A stretch of DNA of 64,000 bases from Sorghum bicolor (taxonomy: Eukaryota > Streptophyta > Magnoliopsida > Poales > Poaceae). Position 1 is the first letter of the stretch. The number at the start of each line of letters is the position of its first letter. Below the pieces are notes generated by a model. That model was not told the DNA's origin. It did no database searches and was given only the letters and a program-made list of their open reading frames with translations. The stretch lies in contig NC_012878.2 of the NCBI RefSeq assembly GCF_000003195.3, positions 58,094,629 to 58,158,628 on the forward strand. The letters run 5' to 3'. The translations under genes and the position numbers were made by a program. This document shows, one piece after another, positions 1 to 9,849 of this stretch.

Positions 1-299
1 GTGGAAAAAACATTTAAAACAAAAATCACTTGTCATTCACATGTCCAAAAGCGAATAATTGTTTCCACAAACCTTTTTTGCGTGAACGTGCCTTCGCATA
101 TTACATAGGGGACGAAAAAATAAAATACAATTTACATTAGTAGGGGGAGAAAAAACCAAATACAAGACCACAACTATTGCCCTAGTGCTGAGAGAAGCAC
201 CACAAGCTGAGAGCACTTGTTAATTACAACATTATAAAGATTGATATCGCAGCCACAACAAGGCAGGCTGGACATGGGATTAAAGTTAAACTAACAGCG
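1..299. other. AT-rich stretch, no gene recognised
   Basis: No convincing coding frame or RNA gene is visible. It may be the upstream part of the Copia-type LTR whose end lies at 470, but I could not place a left LTR boundary or a target duplication. Confidence 0.3.
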
Positions 300-482
300 G
301 AGTAGCAAAACTAGGCTAAATATTGGATTAGGATACATTAGGATCGTGTAATCCTAAATTGCCTTATCTCTAAGGGAGGTTTCTTCTCCCTAAGCAATAC
401 ATTCCTATAAAATCCATCCCCATGAAGCTCACCAACATAATTCAATTCCACAAATTTTATTCCTCTTACATGGTATCATGAG
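300..482 (+). mobile_element. Copia-type LTR 3' end with primer-binding site (relic)
   Basis: A TATA-like region (tataaaatcc, about 407) is followed by AT-rich leader sequence that ends in CA at 470. Directly after it comes TGGTATCATGAG (471-482), very close to the TGGTATCAGAG primer-binding site complementary to initiator tRNA-Met in plant Copia elements. That order (promoter, CA end, primer-binding site) is the signature of an LTR 3' edge. No gag-pol follows: a CGT repeat and unrelated sequence do, so the element is truncated. The left end of the LTR was not located. Confidence 0.45.
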
Positions 483-588
483 ACTCTAATTCATTTCCTA
501 ACCTTAGCCATTGCACACCCCCGAGGAGATCAGTCTTCGCCAGGAGCAGCACCACTGTCTAAGCAGCGAATCCTATTAATCCAACCGC

Positions 589-634
589 CATCATCATCGT
601 CGTCGTCGTCGTCGTCGTCATCGTCGTCGTCGTC
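589..634 (+). repeat. (CGT/CAT)n microsatellite
   Basis: About 15 consecutive trinucleotides of CGT with interspersed CAT. It lies just downstream of the Copia primer-binding site and does not sit in a recognisable coding frame. Confidence 0.9.
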
Positions 635-872
635 AAGCAACAAATCAGTCCTACCTCCTCACGCTTGCAGCCAGGCTGCCGCCACATTGTTCTCCAGGCT
701 CATTGGTTGTATCAACATGCTAAAATCCATATCATTGCCTCCGCTATGTGGTTCACGTATGTGAATGGTGGAAGAGCAGAGCTAGCAAAGAAGGCCTTGC
801 ATGTAGAGGCTACCCCGCACTGCGATTTAGAGCCTCTAAATGTTTCTAACTATTGATTATGCAGCCCAAACT

Positions 873-1097
873 TCACCGAATATCGTTACCGACGGACCAG
901 AATTGTGGTGTAAGCGCAAAGGGCTTAATTGAAGTATCTTTGAGCCAGTAGTCTGACCAAAATTGAATCTGCTCACCATCTCCTACCACTAAAGTGATAG
1001 AAAGCAAAACTGTCAACCTTATACGGAACTGCTGACCATGTTCTACTGTCATTAGTTCTCTTGAGTCATTCGAACTGAGGCAGCAGGCTACACACAT
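873..1097 (-). pseudogene. LINE (non-LTR retrotransposon) reverse-transcriptase C-terminal fragment
   Basis: The minus-strand frame contains GDGEQIQFWSDYWL followed by KDTSIKPFA. This matches the zinc-finger/RT C-terminal region of plant LINE polyproteins, where a G-D-G-x(4)-F-W-x-D-x-W-L pattern is conserved. The open stretch is only about 74 codons, with no RT catalytic core or endonuclease nearby, so it is a broken scrap. Its right edge is cut off by the Pong-like element at 1186. Identification rests on the motif alone. Confidence 0.5.
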
Positions 1098-1418
1098 TCA
1101 AATTTGTGATCCCCAGACCACCCCCACTCGAGCGGTTTGCAGACTATCTGCAATGCTACCTTGCAACGATCTCATTAACCTCTAAGGGCAGTCCCAATGG
1201 TACATTTATTGTAGTTTCTATGTCTATTAATTAGTATGACAGCTCAGCTTTTTGATGATGTGACATGTGATTTAATGAAGAGAGAGGGGATAAAACAAAG
1301 AAACGATTTCTTGCGGACAGAACCGTGTCGACGCAAGCACCGATGCCTGTAGAAACCAGAGAAACGCCATTGGGGAGACTCTAGTCGTTTCGATAGGCCT
1401 TCAATGCCGATCCGCCCT

Positions 1419-1717
1419 GATCCGTTGTGCCGCCGCCAGCGCTCCGCTCCCGCGCGGTCGCGCGCTTCTCCCTCTGCTCCGCTCCCGCGCTCCTTCCTCC
1501 TCTTTCCCGCGCGCCCTCCTTTCCCCGCGCGATTCCGCCGCAGCATCGTCTTCCCGCGCGACCCGCCTCGATCCGTTGTGCCGCCGCCGCCGCTTCGCTC
1601 CCGCGCGGTCGCGCTTCTCCCTCTCCTCCGCTCCCGCGCTCCTTCCTCCTCTTTCCCGCGCGCCCTCCTTTCCCCGCGCGATTCTCCCGCCGCAGCATCG
1701 TCTTCCCACGCGCGCTC
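1419..1717 (+). repeat. 151-bp GC-rich tandem duplication in the transposon 5' region
   Basis: A block beginning GATCCGTTGTGCCGCCGCC at 1419 recurs at 1570. Both copies run through the same C/T-rich, CGCG-rich sequence (ttcctcctctttcccgcgcg) with few differences. The pair lies between the left terminus and the ORF1 start, where the promoter and leader of a Pong-like element are expected. Long open frames on both strands here are by-products of the skewed composition. Confidence 0.85.
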
Positions 1718-1811
1718 GGCTTCCATCGATTTGTCCTCAAATATGTGACCAAACCCTAAATCGCAAATCCTTGTTGAATCCAGCCCCAATCCTTTCCCAA
1801 TCTCTACAAAC

Positions 1812-3448
1812 ATGAATCCTCTTCGGCCACCATCGTCAAGCTTGAAGCAAAGCAAGGGAGGACAGAGTCGAGCAGAGCAAGGGAAGGGTGCTCCTGTCGC
1901 CCGCTTTGGTTCGGTCTCTGCAGTTGGCGCCGCTCCTGGGTCGAGTTCGGCCGCTCCTACATCTCCAACACTCGGCAATCTCCAAGACGCTGGATTCCCT
2001 CAGTGGTGGACAAGCTCTTCTCCTATAGGCTCAAGTGAAGGGTAAGTTTCAACGTTAATCACTGGAATATCTGGTTCTTCATTTTTTTGGATTATTGCAA
2101 TAGTTGTCGTATTACTGGAATCTATAGTTCTTATTTTTTCTATATTATATGATAGTTATCTTTCTCAATTAATCTGTACAAAATGTCTAGCTCTCAATTA
2201 ATCTGTACAGAATGGTGAATATTGATTGTCTTCAAATAAACTTGTGTACAGTTCATGAATGTTTTTTAATTTGTAGAATTTTAGTTAACCCTGTTACCTG
2301 TGGTGTTGTCATGCTGGCTAACTCCATGTGTTATGGAATTTTCAGGATGTACCCACCAGGTGGGTTTACCAATTTTATCCAGTCAAACAACTCAGAAAAT
2401 TTCCATTTAATTGGTAGTACAATTTCTCCAACTACTCCAAATCTGAAGAGAAGTCTGCCAGATGAAGCCAATGCACAAGACAAAGAAACAATTAATGTTG
2501 ATGCAGATGAAACCAACGAGGACGAGAGAACTGAGAGGCGATTGAATTGGACGAAGGATGAGGACATAAGATTGGTAAGCAACTTTCTTAGTTTCTGAAC
2601 CTTGAGCTTGAGTTTAGAAAAAAATCAGTTTCGTTTTGAACTCTCGGTTATTGTGTTTATGAATGTAGGCTGCATCTTGGTTGCGTAATTCAAAGGATCC
2701 AGTAGATGGAACTGATAGGAGGACAGATCAATTTTGGGAGGATGTTACTAAAGAATACAATAAAAGCACAGAGGTTTGTCGTAGAAGAAACCGAAACCAA
2801 CTAAAGATCCGTTGGGATCGTGTTAAGAAACCAGTAATGGATTTCCATGGGTGCTGGGTTAAAACCAACAAAGTCTACAGAAGTGGTGTGAGTGATGACC
2901 AATTGATGGAAATTGTTGAAAACATGTATGCTAAAGACCATAGTGATAAAGATTTCATGCTAAAGCACTTTTGGAAGGTTGTGCGAAATGAAAGGAAGTG
3001 GTCTGCATATGTTAAAAGAGAACAAGATAAAGATCAGAACAAGGGTGCAACTAATAGGCCGACTGATGTGGTTAATTTGGAAGAAAATCCTAGTATTCGT
3101 CCTATTGGGCATAAGAAGGCTAAGGATGAGCTATATGGCAAAAAGAAGACACCTCAAGCGTATTATGCTATTAGTGAGAAGCTAGATAAGTACATTGAAG
3201 TTAGCACAGCAGCTAGGAAGGACCGTGAAAAGATGTCGGAGACTCAAAAAATCTTGGCAAATAGTAAGGTTGAAGCTGCTAGGTTGAATGAAATGGCTGC
3301 AGAAAAGCAATTGAAATGTAGAATGCTAGAGACTTATAAAGACTTGTTGTTAGCACCAACCAGTAATCTGAATGCTCAAGCTTTGGCTGAGAGGGACAAA
3401 GCTATGGAGAGTATGAGATTGGCCTTATTTGCTACAGAAAATAATTAA
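1812..3448 (+). CDS. Pong-like transposon ORF1 protein (MYB/SANT-like DNA-binding)
   Basis: Three coding exons join in frame: 1812-2041, 2346-2574 and 2669-3448, giving 412 residues. All introns are GT-AG. The first ATG follows the GC-rich leader. The N-terminal part is low-complexity and Ser/Pro/Gly-rich. From about residue 140 comes a trihelix/SANT-like domain (LNWTKDEDIRLAASWL, then TDQFWEDVTKEYNKS and NQLKIRWDRVKK), typical of Pong/PIF ORF1 proteins, which bind the transposon ends and help recruit the transposase. The C-terminal third is charged and probably coiled-coil (SETQKILANSKVEAARLNEM). Host genomes often annotate such proteins as 'glutathione S-transferase T3-like', which is misleading. 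No stop or frameshift is seen, so this half of the system may still be functional. Exon limits are inferred from splice sites and frame. Confidence 0.85.
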
Positions 3449-3826
3449 GGTATTTACATATCTATTTATTTATTTATTTATTGTTGCTATGAAACTGAAA
3501 TTAGTGTGGACAATTAAGTATTGAGTAGCACTATTTGTTTGTTGTGAAACTGAAACTAAAATTAGTGTGAAATTGAAAATAGCACTAGTGGTAATACTGC
3601 ATGCTGTACTAATTATTTGAAACTGAAAATAGCACTAGTGTGAAACTGAAATTCGTGTGAATACTGCATGCTGTACTAATTATTTGTGTGAAAAGCACTA
3701 ATGGGTGTGAACAGCCCACTATACTTAGCCTCTCGTGTATATATATCTGGACTACATAACAACTAGTTCTGTAGTTCCTCTCTCTGTAGTTCTCTTCTCT
3801 GTAGTTCTCCTCTCTGCCTACTCCTA
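3449..3826 (+). other. Spacer between ORF1 and transposase, with short repeats
   Basis: AT-rich spacer holding several imperfect copies of 'gtgaaactgaaattagtgtg' and 'gaaaatagcactagtg' (about 3548-3710), then a pyrimidine-rich tract (tctctgtagttctcctctc) just before the transposase ATG. A second promoter may lie here. A TATA-like tatatatat is present near 3738-3746. Confidence 0.5.
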
Positions 3827-5188
3827 ATGTCTCACCAGCCACCATCAGATGCTGAACCTCATGACGAGGATGGCAGCATAGACCCAGAAGATCTATACAC
3901 ACTTGATGAATTTGAAGCTGAGCAAGAAATACTAGAAGATCTGGAAGATGGAATGCTGGAAGAATTGAAGAGTGGGCTTCAAGCGCTAGAAGAAGGAAGT
4001 AGACGCAATAGTGGGCCAAGAAGATACATAGCAAGGCCTCGAGAAGATGCCAACCGACGACTTATGGATGATTATTTCATTGAGAATCCCCTATATAATT
4101 CTACAATCTTCCGTAGAAGGTTTAGGATGAGGAGGGATCTGTTTCTCAAGATTGTCAATGCCCTCGGTGAGTGGTCTCCGTTTTTCATCTTAAGATCAGA
4201 TGCTGCTAATCGCCCTGGGCTATCTCCAATTCAAAAATGTACTGCTGCTATACGGCAACTAGCTAATGGAAGCCCTGCAGACCAGCTTGATGAGTACATT
4301 AAAATTGGTGAAAGTACTGCTGTAGAGTGTTTGAAGTTATTTGTGAAGGGGGTGATTGAAGTTTTTGGGACGGAGTATTTGAGGAGACCGACCGTACAAG
4401 ATGTTGAACGTTTAATGGAGATAGGTGAGCGTCGTGGGTTTCCAGGCATGCTAGGGAGCATTGACTGTATGCATTGGCACTGGGAGAAATGTCCATATGC
4501 ATGGAAGGGTATGTATACCCGCGGTGATCACGGTGTGCCAACAATCATTCTAGAGGCAGTTGCTTCGCACAATCGTTGGATATGGCATGCTTTCTTTGGT
4601 GTTGCCGGATCGAACAACGATATCAACGTGCTGAACCAATCACATTTGTTTGTGGAGCAGCTGAGAGGAGAATCTCCTAAAGTGCAGTACACTATCAATG
4701 GAAGAGAATATGATACCGGCTATTACCTAGCTGATGGTATATATCCAGAGTGGCCTGTTTTTGTGAAGTCTATACGTAAACCACAATTAGACAAACATAA
4801 ATTATTTGCACAATAGCAAGAAGGGGCAAGGAAGGATGTTGAATGCACCTTTGGTATTTTGCAGTCTCGCTTTTGTATTTTGCGCAGACCAGCACGTTTG
4901 TTCGAGCAAGGGGATCTAGAGAATATCATGCTTGCTTGCATAATTCTCCACAACATGATAATCGAAGATGAGAACGATATAGACCAAGTTCCATTTGATT
5001 TGAATGAGGAAGGCAGCACATATATTGTTCAAGAACCTACAATCTCTCATGGACAGAACCTAGAGATGGAAGACGTGATTAACAGAAATACTTCCTTACA
5101 TGATCGCCAAGCACACAAACAACTCCAAAATGATTTGATTGATCATATTTGGCAAAAGTTTGGAAATTTATATAGGCAAAATAATTAG
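3827..5188 (+). pseudogene. Harbinger DDE transposase, interrupted by one in-frame TAG
   Basis: The frame opens at ATG 3827 and runs without frameshift to TAA at 5188 (453 codons), except for a TAG at 4814-4816 (codon 330). It belongs to the DDE_Tnp_4 family, which cuts and pastes PIF/Harbinger elements. The catalytic acidic residues appear as D213 (GSIDCMHW), D265 (AGSNNDINVL) and E339 (ARKDVECTFGIL). The stop lies between the second Asp and the Glu, so the ordinary product lacks one catalytic residue and should be inactive. The rest of the frame, including the downstream LENIMLACIILHNMI helix, is well kept, so the break looks recent. The acidic N-terminus (EDLYTLDEFEAEQEILEDL) is typical. 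Readthrough, or a TAG restricted to this copy, cannot be excluded. Confidence 0.9.
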
Positions 5189-5849
5189 GTATATATCTTC
5201 AAATATAGCTTTCTGTGATCTTGGTAGTTTGTTTGTAGACATTGCACTGAGTATTATTTTTTTTAAAAAGAAATCTCCTAATCACTATTTCTTTACTTGC
5301 ATATGATGGTTTCTAGAGATTTGAGGTAACCTGATGACTTATGTGGATTTGAGGTGATCTGGTACCATCTGCAGTACATGTGCAACCTCCATCTGATGGC
5401 TTTTGGAGTACAAGTGCAACCTACCTGATATATGGATGTGCTACCATATTTTTTTTACTTTACATATTATGAACTTTTGTTCTTCAGTATAACTATTTGT
5501 GGTTCTGTTTTCTTTATCTCCAGATGGAACTTAAGCAGATATCTTTATCTTTGGATTGATATTATTAATTATTGTATGAACCGTATATGTTTGTCAGTAT
5601 GAACTGTATGTGTTTGTTAGCGTGTGTATGACAATACACTTGATTTGCTGGCAGCCATCACACATTTGATTTATTGCCAGCTACGTACGTTTGGTGAAGC
5701 CAGCTGATCCTCCTATGTTTGTTGTTGCATTTAAGTTGCTATTTATGTGAACAAATTTATAGAAACCACGGGTTGGGAAGGAGTGGTTTCTTGGTGAGGT
5801 TTCCTATGCTATAGAAACTACTTAGTTTCTATCATTGGGACTGCCCTAA

Positions 5850-6054
5850 GGGCACTCACAATGCAAGACTCTATCACAGAGTCCAAGACATTTAATTACA
5901 TATTATTTATGGTATTTTGCTGATGTGGCAGCATATTTATTGAAGAAAGAGGTAGAAAAAATAAGACTCCAAGTCTTATTTAGACTCCAAGTCCACATTG
6001 TTCGAGATAATAAATAATTTAGACTCTATGATAGAGTCTGTATTGTAAGTGCCC
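5850..6054. mobile_element. Tourist-type MITE directly abutting the Pong-like element
   Basis: This 205-bp element starts GGGCACTCACAATGCA and ends TGTATTGTAAGTGCCC. It is flanked by TAA at 5847-5849 and 6055-6057. The left TAA is the same trinucleotide that closes the Pong-like element, so the two sit head to tail. The internal subterminal stretch ttttgctgatgtggca...attgaagaaagag matches the MITEs at 61723-62386 and resembles the Pong-like left end. It has no coding capacity. Confidence 0.9.
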
Positions 6055-7093
6055 TAAGTCACCCTTCCATAGGAAGGCTCTTCAGCACTGGTCGTGGAGA
6101 AAAAATTCACCGAAGTTATGCCTTGTGCGATTCAGAAGGCCAATAGGAGACATCCAAAGTCGAGGCGTGCGACCCCATGATTCCTACCCCTAGCTACGCG
6201 TAGAGAGGATTAGCAATGTCTGTGCTAATTAAAGCAGCCACCAACGTTGGCGGCTGGGAGGGAAGGCGAGGCACCAGGCCGTAGCAGCCAACGGCGATGG
6301 AAGTCGACTACCTTCGTTCACCTGCTGGTTGATGATCGGGGTGCAGAGGAGGGTCTGGCTAGCGCTGAAGAGGAAGACCGACGGTGGCACCCAGCTGGCA
6401 TCAGGTGGGGCCGTGGGGAGAGAAGTGATTCGAGTGACATTGAAAAGCAACGCAACAGAGAAGTTTTCCTGGCAAAAATTTAGCAAGCCACGGTGTCGCA
6501 CACGCCATTCGGCTAGCTAGGTGAAAAGGAGAATGAGCTGCAAACAAGAGAAAGAATAGCGAGAGCACTTGCTAATCAAAACCATTTTTTGTTAAACGAA
6601 AATGCAGTGAAACACATTTCACTCTCATTCCCGGTCACCACCCACAATTAGAGGAAAAAATTAACTCTCCCTTTACCACCGTATAATCTGATTTTCCTCT
6701 GTAAACTTCGAACTCAAACATCTTACCTAAGTAAAATCATTCAAGTTTCCTCTATGTCCTGCTTTGAAGTGATTTTGAAAGTGGTTTTATTTATTTATTT
6801 ATTTGCTAAAAATATAGTAAATACTTGATAAGGTTTTTACAATGAATGTCTCTAAGTTTCTAAAATTTCTAGATATTGATTGTGGTACGACAAATCAAAA
6901 TTAATTATTTAGCACTCATGAAACTATCTTTAGAAATTTCCATGAAATAGATTTAGCTAAAAACATAGGCCGAGGAAAATATCTAGAGCAATGTAGAAAA
7001 AATCCAAAATATCCTAGTTGATGTCTAAAAGTATTTTGAAATTTTTTTCACAGCGAAAAACATGAGATACAATAAGTATGACTGTGAAAGTGA
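6055..7093. other. Intergenic sequence without a recognised gene
   Basis: The moderately GC-rich part (6060-6530) has open frames on both strands (for example 6229-6501 minus) that resemble nothing I recognise. It could be a captured gene fragment. The rest is AT-rich, with a TTTA repeat near 6787-6803. Confidence 0.3.
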
Positions 7094-7305
7094 GGTCTTG
7101 TTTAGTTCTAATTTTTTTTAAGATTTTCCATCACATCGAATCTTGCGACACATATAAAACATTAAATATAGATTAAAAATAATAAATTATACAGTTTGTT
7201 TGTTATTTGCAAGACCAATCTTTTGAATCTAATTAGTTCATGATTGAATAATAATTATTAAATACAAATAAAAGTATTATAGTAACCAAACCTGAAAATT
7301 TTCGC
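7094..7305. mobile_element. Degenerate GGCCTTGTTTAG-family MITE
   Basis: The left end reads ggtcttgtttagttcta. It is followed by the family's internal landmarks (ccatcacatcgaatcttg, attaaatatagattaaaaat, tagttcatgattgaataat). The right terminus is eroded, so the right limit is approximate. Confidence 0.65.
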
Positions 7306-7502
7306 GATAACAAGTTCTGAGACGGTGACAAGCGCGTTGCAATGTGGCGAAATGGCTGCTGGTCGATTGATAACTATGAACGAGAGCTCTAGTGCATAAA
7401 CTCTGGGCATTCCTACGGTGGGGCATTGGAGAAATCCGGTCAAATCTATGGGTTTTGAGTAAAAAAAAGCACCCTCTCTAGACTCTAATTCTGGTGTGTT
7501 TC

Positions 7503-7984
7503 TCCGATGAAGCAACGGGGAATTTCAGTGAGTCGATCAAATAGCAAAAGTTATACAACAAGATAATTGGGATAATTGAAGAAATGCATGATATTTGGGT
7601 TGATGAAATAAATGGTTCACAAGCATTGGAAAGCATATCTAAGTAATGTAAAGGCACCGGCTTGGACAATGATGGGAATATGTCAACTTGTGAAATTAAG
7701 ATATTAGGCCAAGACAGGTGCTAGATTTTGAGCTTATTCACTTGAGCTTATCTATCGAATATACCAAGTATTCAACAGTGTTTTTCTCTCGTAATAAATC
7801 AGCGAGCAGTATTTTCAACCATGACTTTTCAGACAAGCAAACAAGCTCGAAGAAGATGTTGATTTATTGAGAGTGACACCTCCAAGTTCAACCAATGATC
7901 AAGACATACCAAGCAGTAATGGTGCTCATGCTCAATTTAATGACCAAGATCAAGTCGCCATGTATAGGAAAAATAAAAACTAGA
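7503..7984 (+). pseudogene. Relic coding sequence of unknown family
   Basis: One frame reads through about 215 bases with only two stops (EATGNFSESIK, stop, QKLYNKIIGIIEEMHDIWVD...). After an AT-rich gap, an AG acceptor-like site (ttttcag at 7830) opens another clean frame of about 50 codons (QANKLEEDVDLLRVTPPSS...) ending in TAG at 7982-7984. The composition looks coding and the layout resembles a last intron plus last exon. I do not recognise the protein. It is most likely a decayed gene or a captured gene fragment. Confidence 0.3.
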
Positions 7985-8307
7985 GAATAAAATCAATCAG
8001 AATAACTTTAATAAAAGAAATAAATATGGAGTGATAAACTTTTTTTCTTTGACCGTTTGCCATAAATTATATTTGGTAGGTTGTGACTTTGAGTTAGGGA
8101 GTCAGGATGCAATTGCAGTCATCCTCGTCGCCGCGCGCCTGGGAGGTTTGTTAGAATTGAATTTCCGACTCTATGTTCGTATTTGCTGGGAGCCTCATCG
8201 CTTGAGTTTATTTATCGAATTTATCAAACATGTAGTAGTGTTTTTTTCACATAACAAATTAGCAAACAGTATTTCAGTTATAACTTTTTGTGAGACTCCT
8301 AGTGTAA

Positions 8308-8539
8308 GGCCTTGTTTAGTTCGCAAAAATTTTCAAAATTTTCCATCACATCGAATCTTTGTCCGCATGCATGGAGCATTAAATATAGACGAAAATAAAA
8401 ACTAATTGCACAGTTTATCTATAATTTATGAGATGAATCTTTTGAGCCTAGTTACTCCATGATTGGACAATGTTTGTCAAATAAAAACGAAAGTGCTACA
8501 GTAGCCAAAAACCAAAAAATTTACGAACTAAACAAGGCC
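8308..8539. mobile_element. GGCCTTGTTTAGTTC-family MITE
   Basis: This 232-bp element starts GGCCTTGTTTAGTTCGC and ends GAACTAAACAAGGCC. It is flanked by TAA on both sides (8305-8307 and 8540-8542). The internal landmarks (attaaatatagacgaaaataaaaac; ccatgattggacaatgtttgtcaa) recur in at least five other copies in this window. The TIR and 3-bp TAA duplication suggest a Tourist (PIF/Harbinger) type. Confidence 0.88.
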
Positions 8540-8594
8540 TAAGTTAGGTGCTAGAATGACTGTAGGTGCTAGGATAGCGTGTTTGGCGGTAGTT

Positions 8595-9150
8595 CAAAAT
8601 GGCAACGGTACGTACCGATGGGTACTGGCCACTCATACCAGCACCCACCAGGTTAAAACCTATTTCATCGGGTTATCCGCGAAAGTAGACGGGTAAGGAA
8701 TTCATTCCATACCTGCACCCGACGGGTAATTCTTACCCGACGGGTATTCCATACCCGAAAATATACCTGAGTTCAACAAAAATATAACAACTTTCAGCAA
8801 GTTAAATATCACAACTTCCAGGAAATTAAACATAACAACCTCCAACAAATTAATAGTAGCATTAGTAGCACACAAGCCGCTCAACACTTTCCACGTTCAG
8901 AAGCGCCTGGTGCACGAGCGGCAGCAGCCCCTGGTGGAAATTTCATGGGTTATATGGGCTAAATTACTTAGGTGTGGGTATTTCTTACCCACGGGTACGC
9001 ATGTATGGGTACTACTATTCCACACCTGTACCCGCCATACCCGATGGGTAAAGGATTTCGTCCAATAATATATCCGCACATTCCATACCCGTGTTCTTAG
9101 CGGGTAAAACCCGTCGGATACTCAGATACCCGTTGCCACTCCTAGCGCTA
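8595..9150. mobile_element. Non-autonomous element with GGCAACGGGT-type ends (hAT-like)
   Basis: The left part reads atggcaacggtacgtacc and the right part ends acccgttgccactcct, so the ends are inverted. Inside both arms the sequence is full of short motifs gacgggta and tacccgac, so the transcript could fold strongly. Such ends with dense GGGTA motifs are common in grass hAT relatives. A clean 8-bp target duplication was not found, so the limits are approximate. Confidence 0.55.
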
Positions 9151-9287
9151 GCTATGGACGCAAAAGTGTAGCACTGATGACCTGTTTTAGATTTTCTTTT
9201 AGAGCAAATTATTAGAAAATATCTGTCATTGAATTATTTTTCCTTTCTACAGTAATATTTATTAGACAGGTTACGAAACTAAGGTCT

Positions 9288-9580
9288 GCTTAGTTCCTCA
9301 TTTGGCCTAATTTTTTTTGGATTTTAGCCTATCATTCTACGTAATAGAACTAAACATCATCTAAAATTTTTGACAAAATGGTTGTCATTTTACATTCTGA
9401 ATTTTGGCCTCAAAAGCTAAAAAAAAGTCTAAAAGAGCAGCTTCACGTATTTTGGACTCTAAAAATTTTAGTATTTTGAATGAAACTAAATACACCTACG
9501 AAAATTTTAGTATTTTATATTTTGTCATTCCAAAGTACGGTATTTTTTTTATTTCATAGAGAACTAAATACACTCTAATT
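9288..9580. repeat. AT-rich transposon relic upstream of REC8
   Basis: The sequence aaggtctgcttagttcctcatttggcc opens a stretch with repeated 'aactaaatacac' and 'aaaattttagtattttg' motifs. It ends with gagaactaaatacactc. It looks like an old DNA-transposon derivative whose ends have diverged, lying about 270 bp upstream of the REC8 start codon. Confidence 0.4.
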
Positions 9581-9849
9581 TTGGTGTTAGAGATGCTCCG
9601 TCACACTGTCGTCGCACATGTCCTTCGTGGTTCCGAAACTTCCGATCGTGCCCTCCCCGCGCGCACGATTCCACGGATCCGCCCCCGTTTCTTTCTTTTC
9701 CCCCACGAGACAACCAGCTCTCCTTGCCGAGGAGGCCAAAACCCCCACACACCAACACAACACTTCGCCTCTCCCTCCCTCCGCTGCGCCGCGCCGCTCC
9801 GAGCCCTCGTCCTCCTCCTCCTCCTCCTCCTCTCCCCACGCGGTCGAGA

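Larger units (their letters stand above)
1186..5846 (+). mobile_element. Pong-like PIF/Harbinger DNA transposon, near full length
   Basis: The 4661-bp element starts GGGCAGTCCCAATGGT and ends in the inverted copy (ATCATTGGGACTGCCC), with TAA on both sides (1183-1185 and 5847-5849). Terminal inverted repeats of about 15 bp, a TAA/TTA target and two genes in the order ORF1 (MYB/SANT-like) then DDE transposase define the Pong branch of PIF/Harbinger; rice Pong/mPing ends (GGCCAGTCACAATGG) are similar. ORF1 looks intact and the transposase has one in-frame TAG. Subterminal sequence (gtagtttctat, gatgatgtgaca, aatgaagagagag) recurs in MITEs at 5850 and 61723-62386, which suggests that elements of this type move them. 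Confidence 0.93.

Noticed and set aside
1244..1978. Several long overlapping open frames on both strands (up to 244 codons), Arg/Gly/Glu-rich or Pro/Ser-rich
   Set aside because: They arise from the GC-rich 151-bp tandem duplication in the transposon leader. No domain is recognisable and the true ORF1 starts at 1812.
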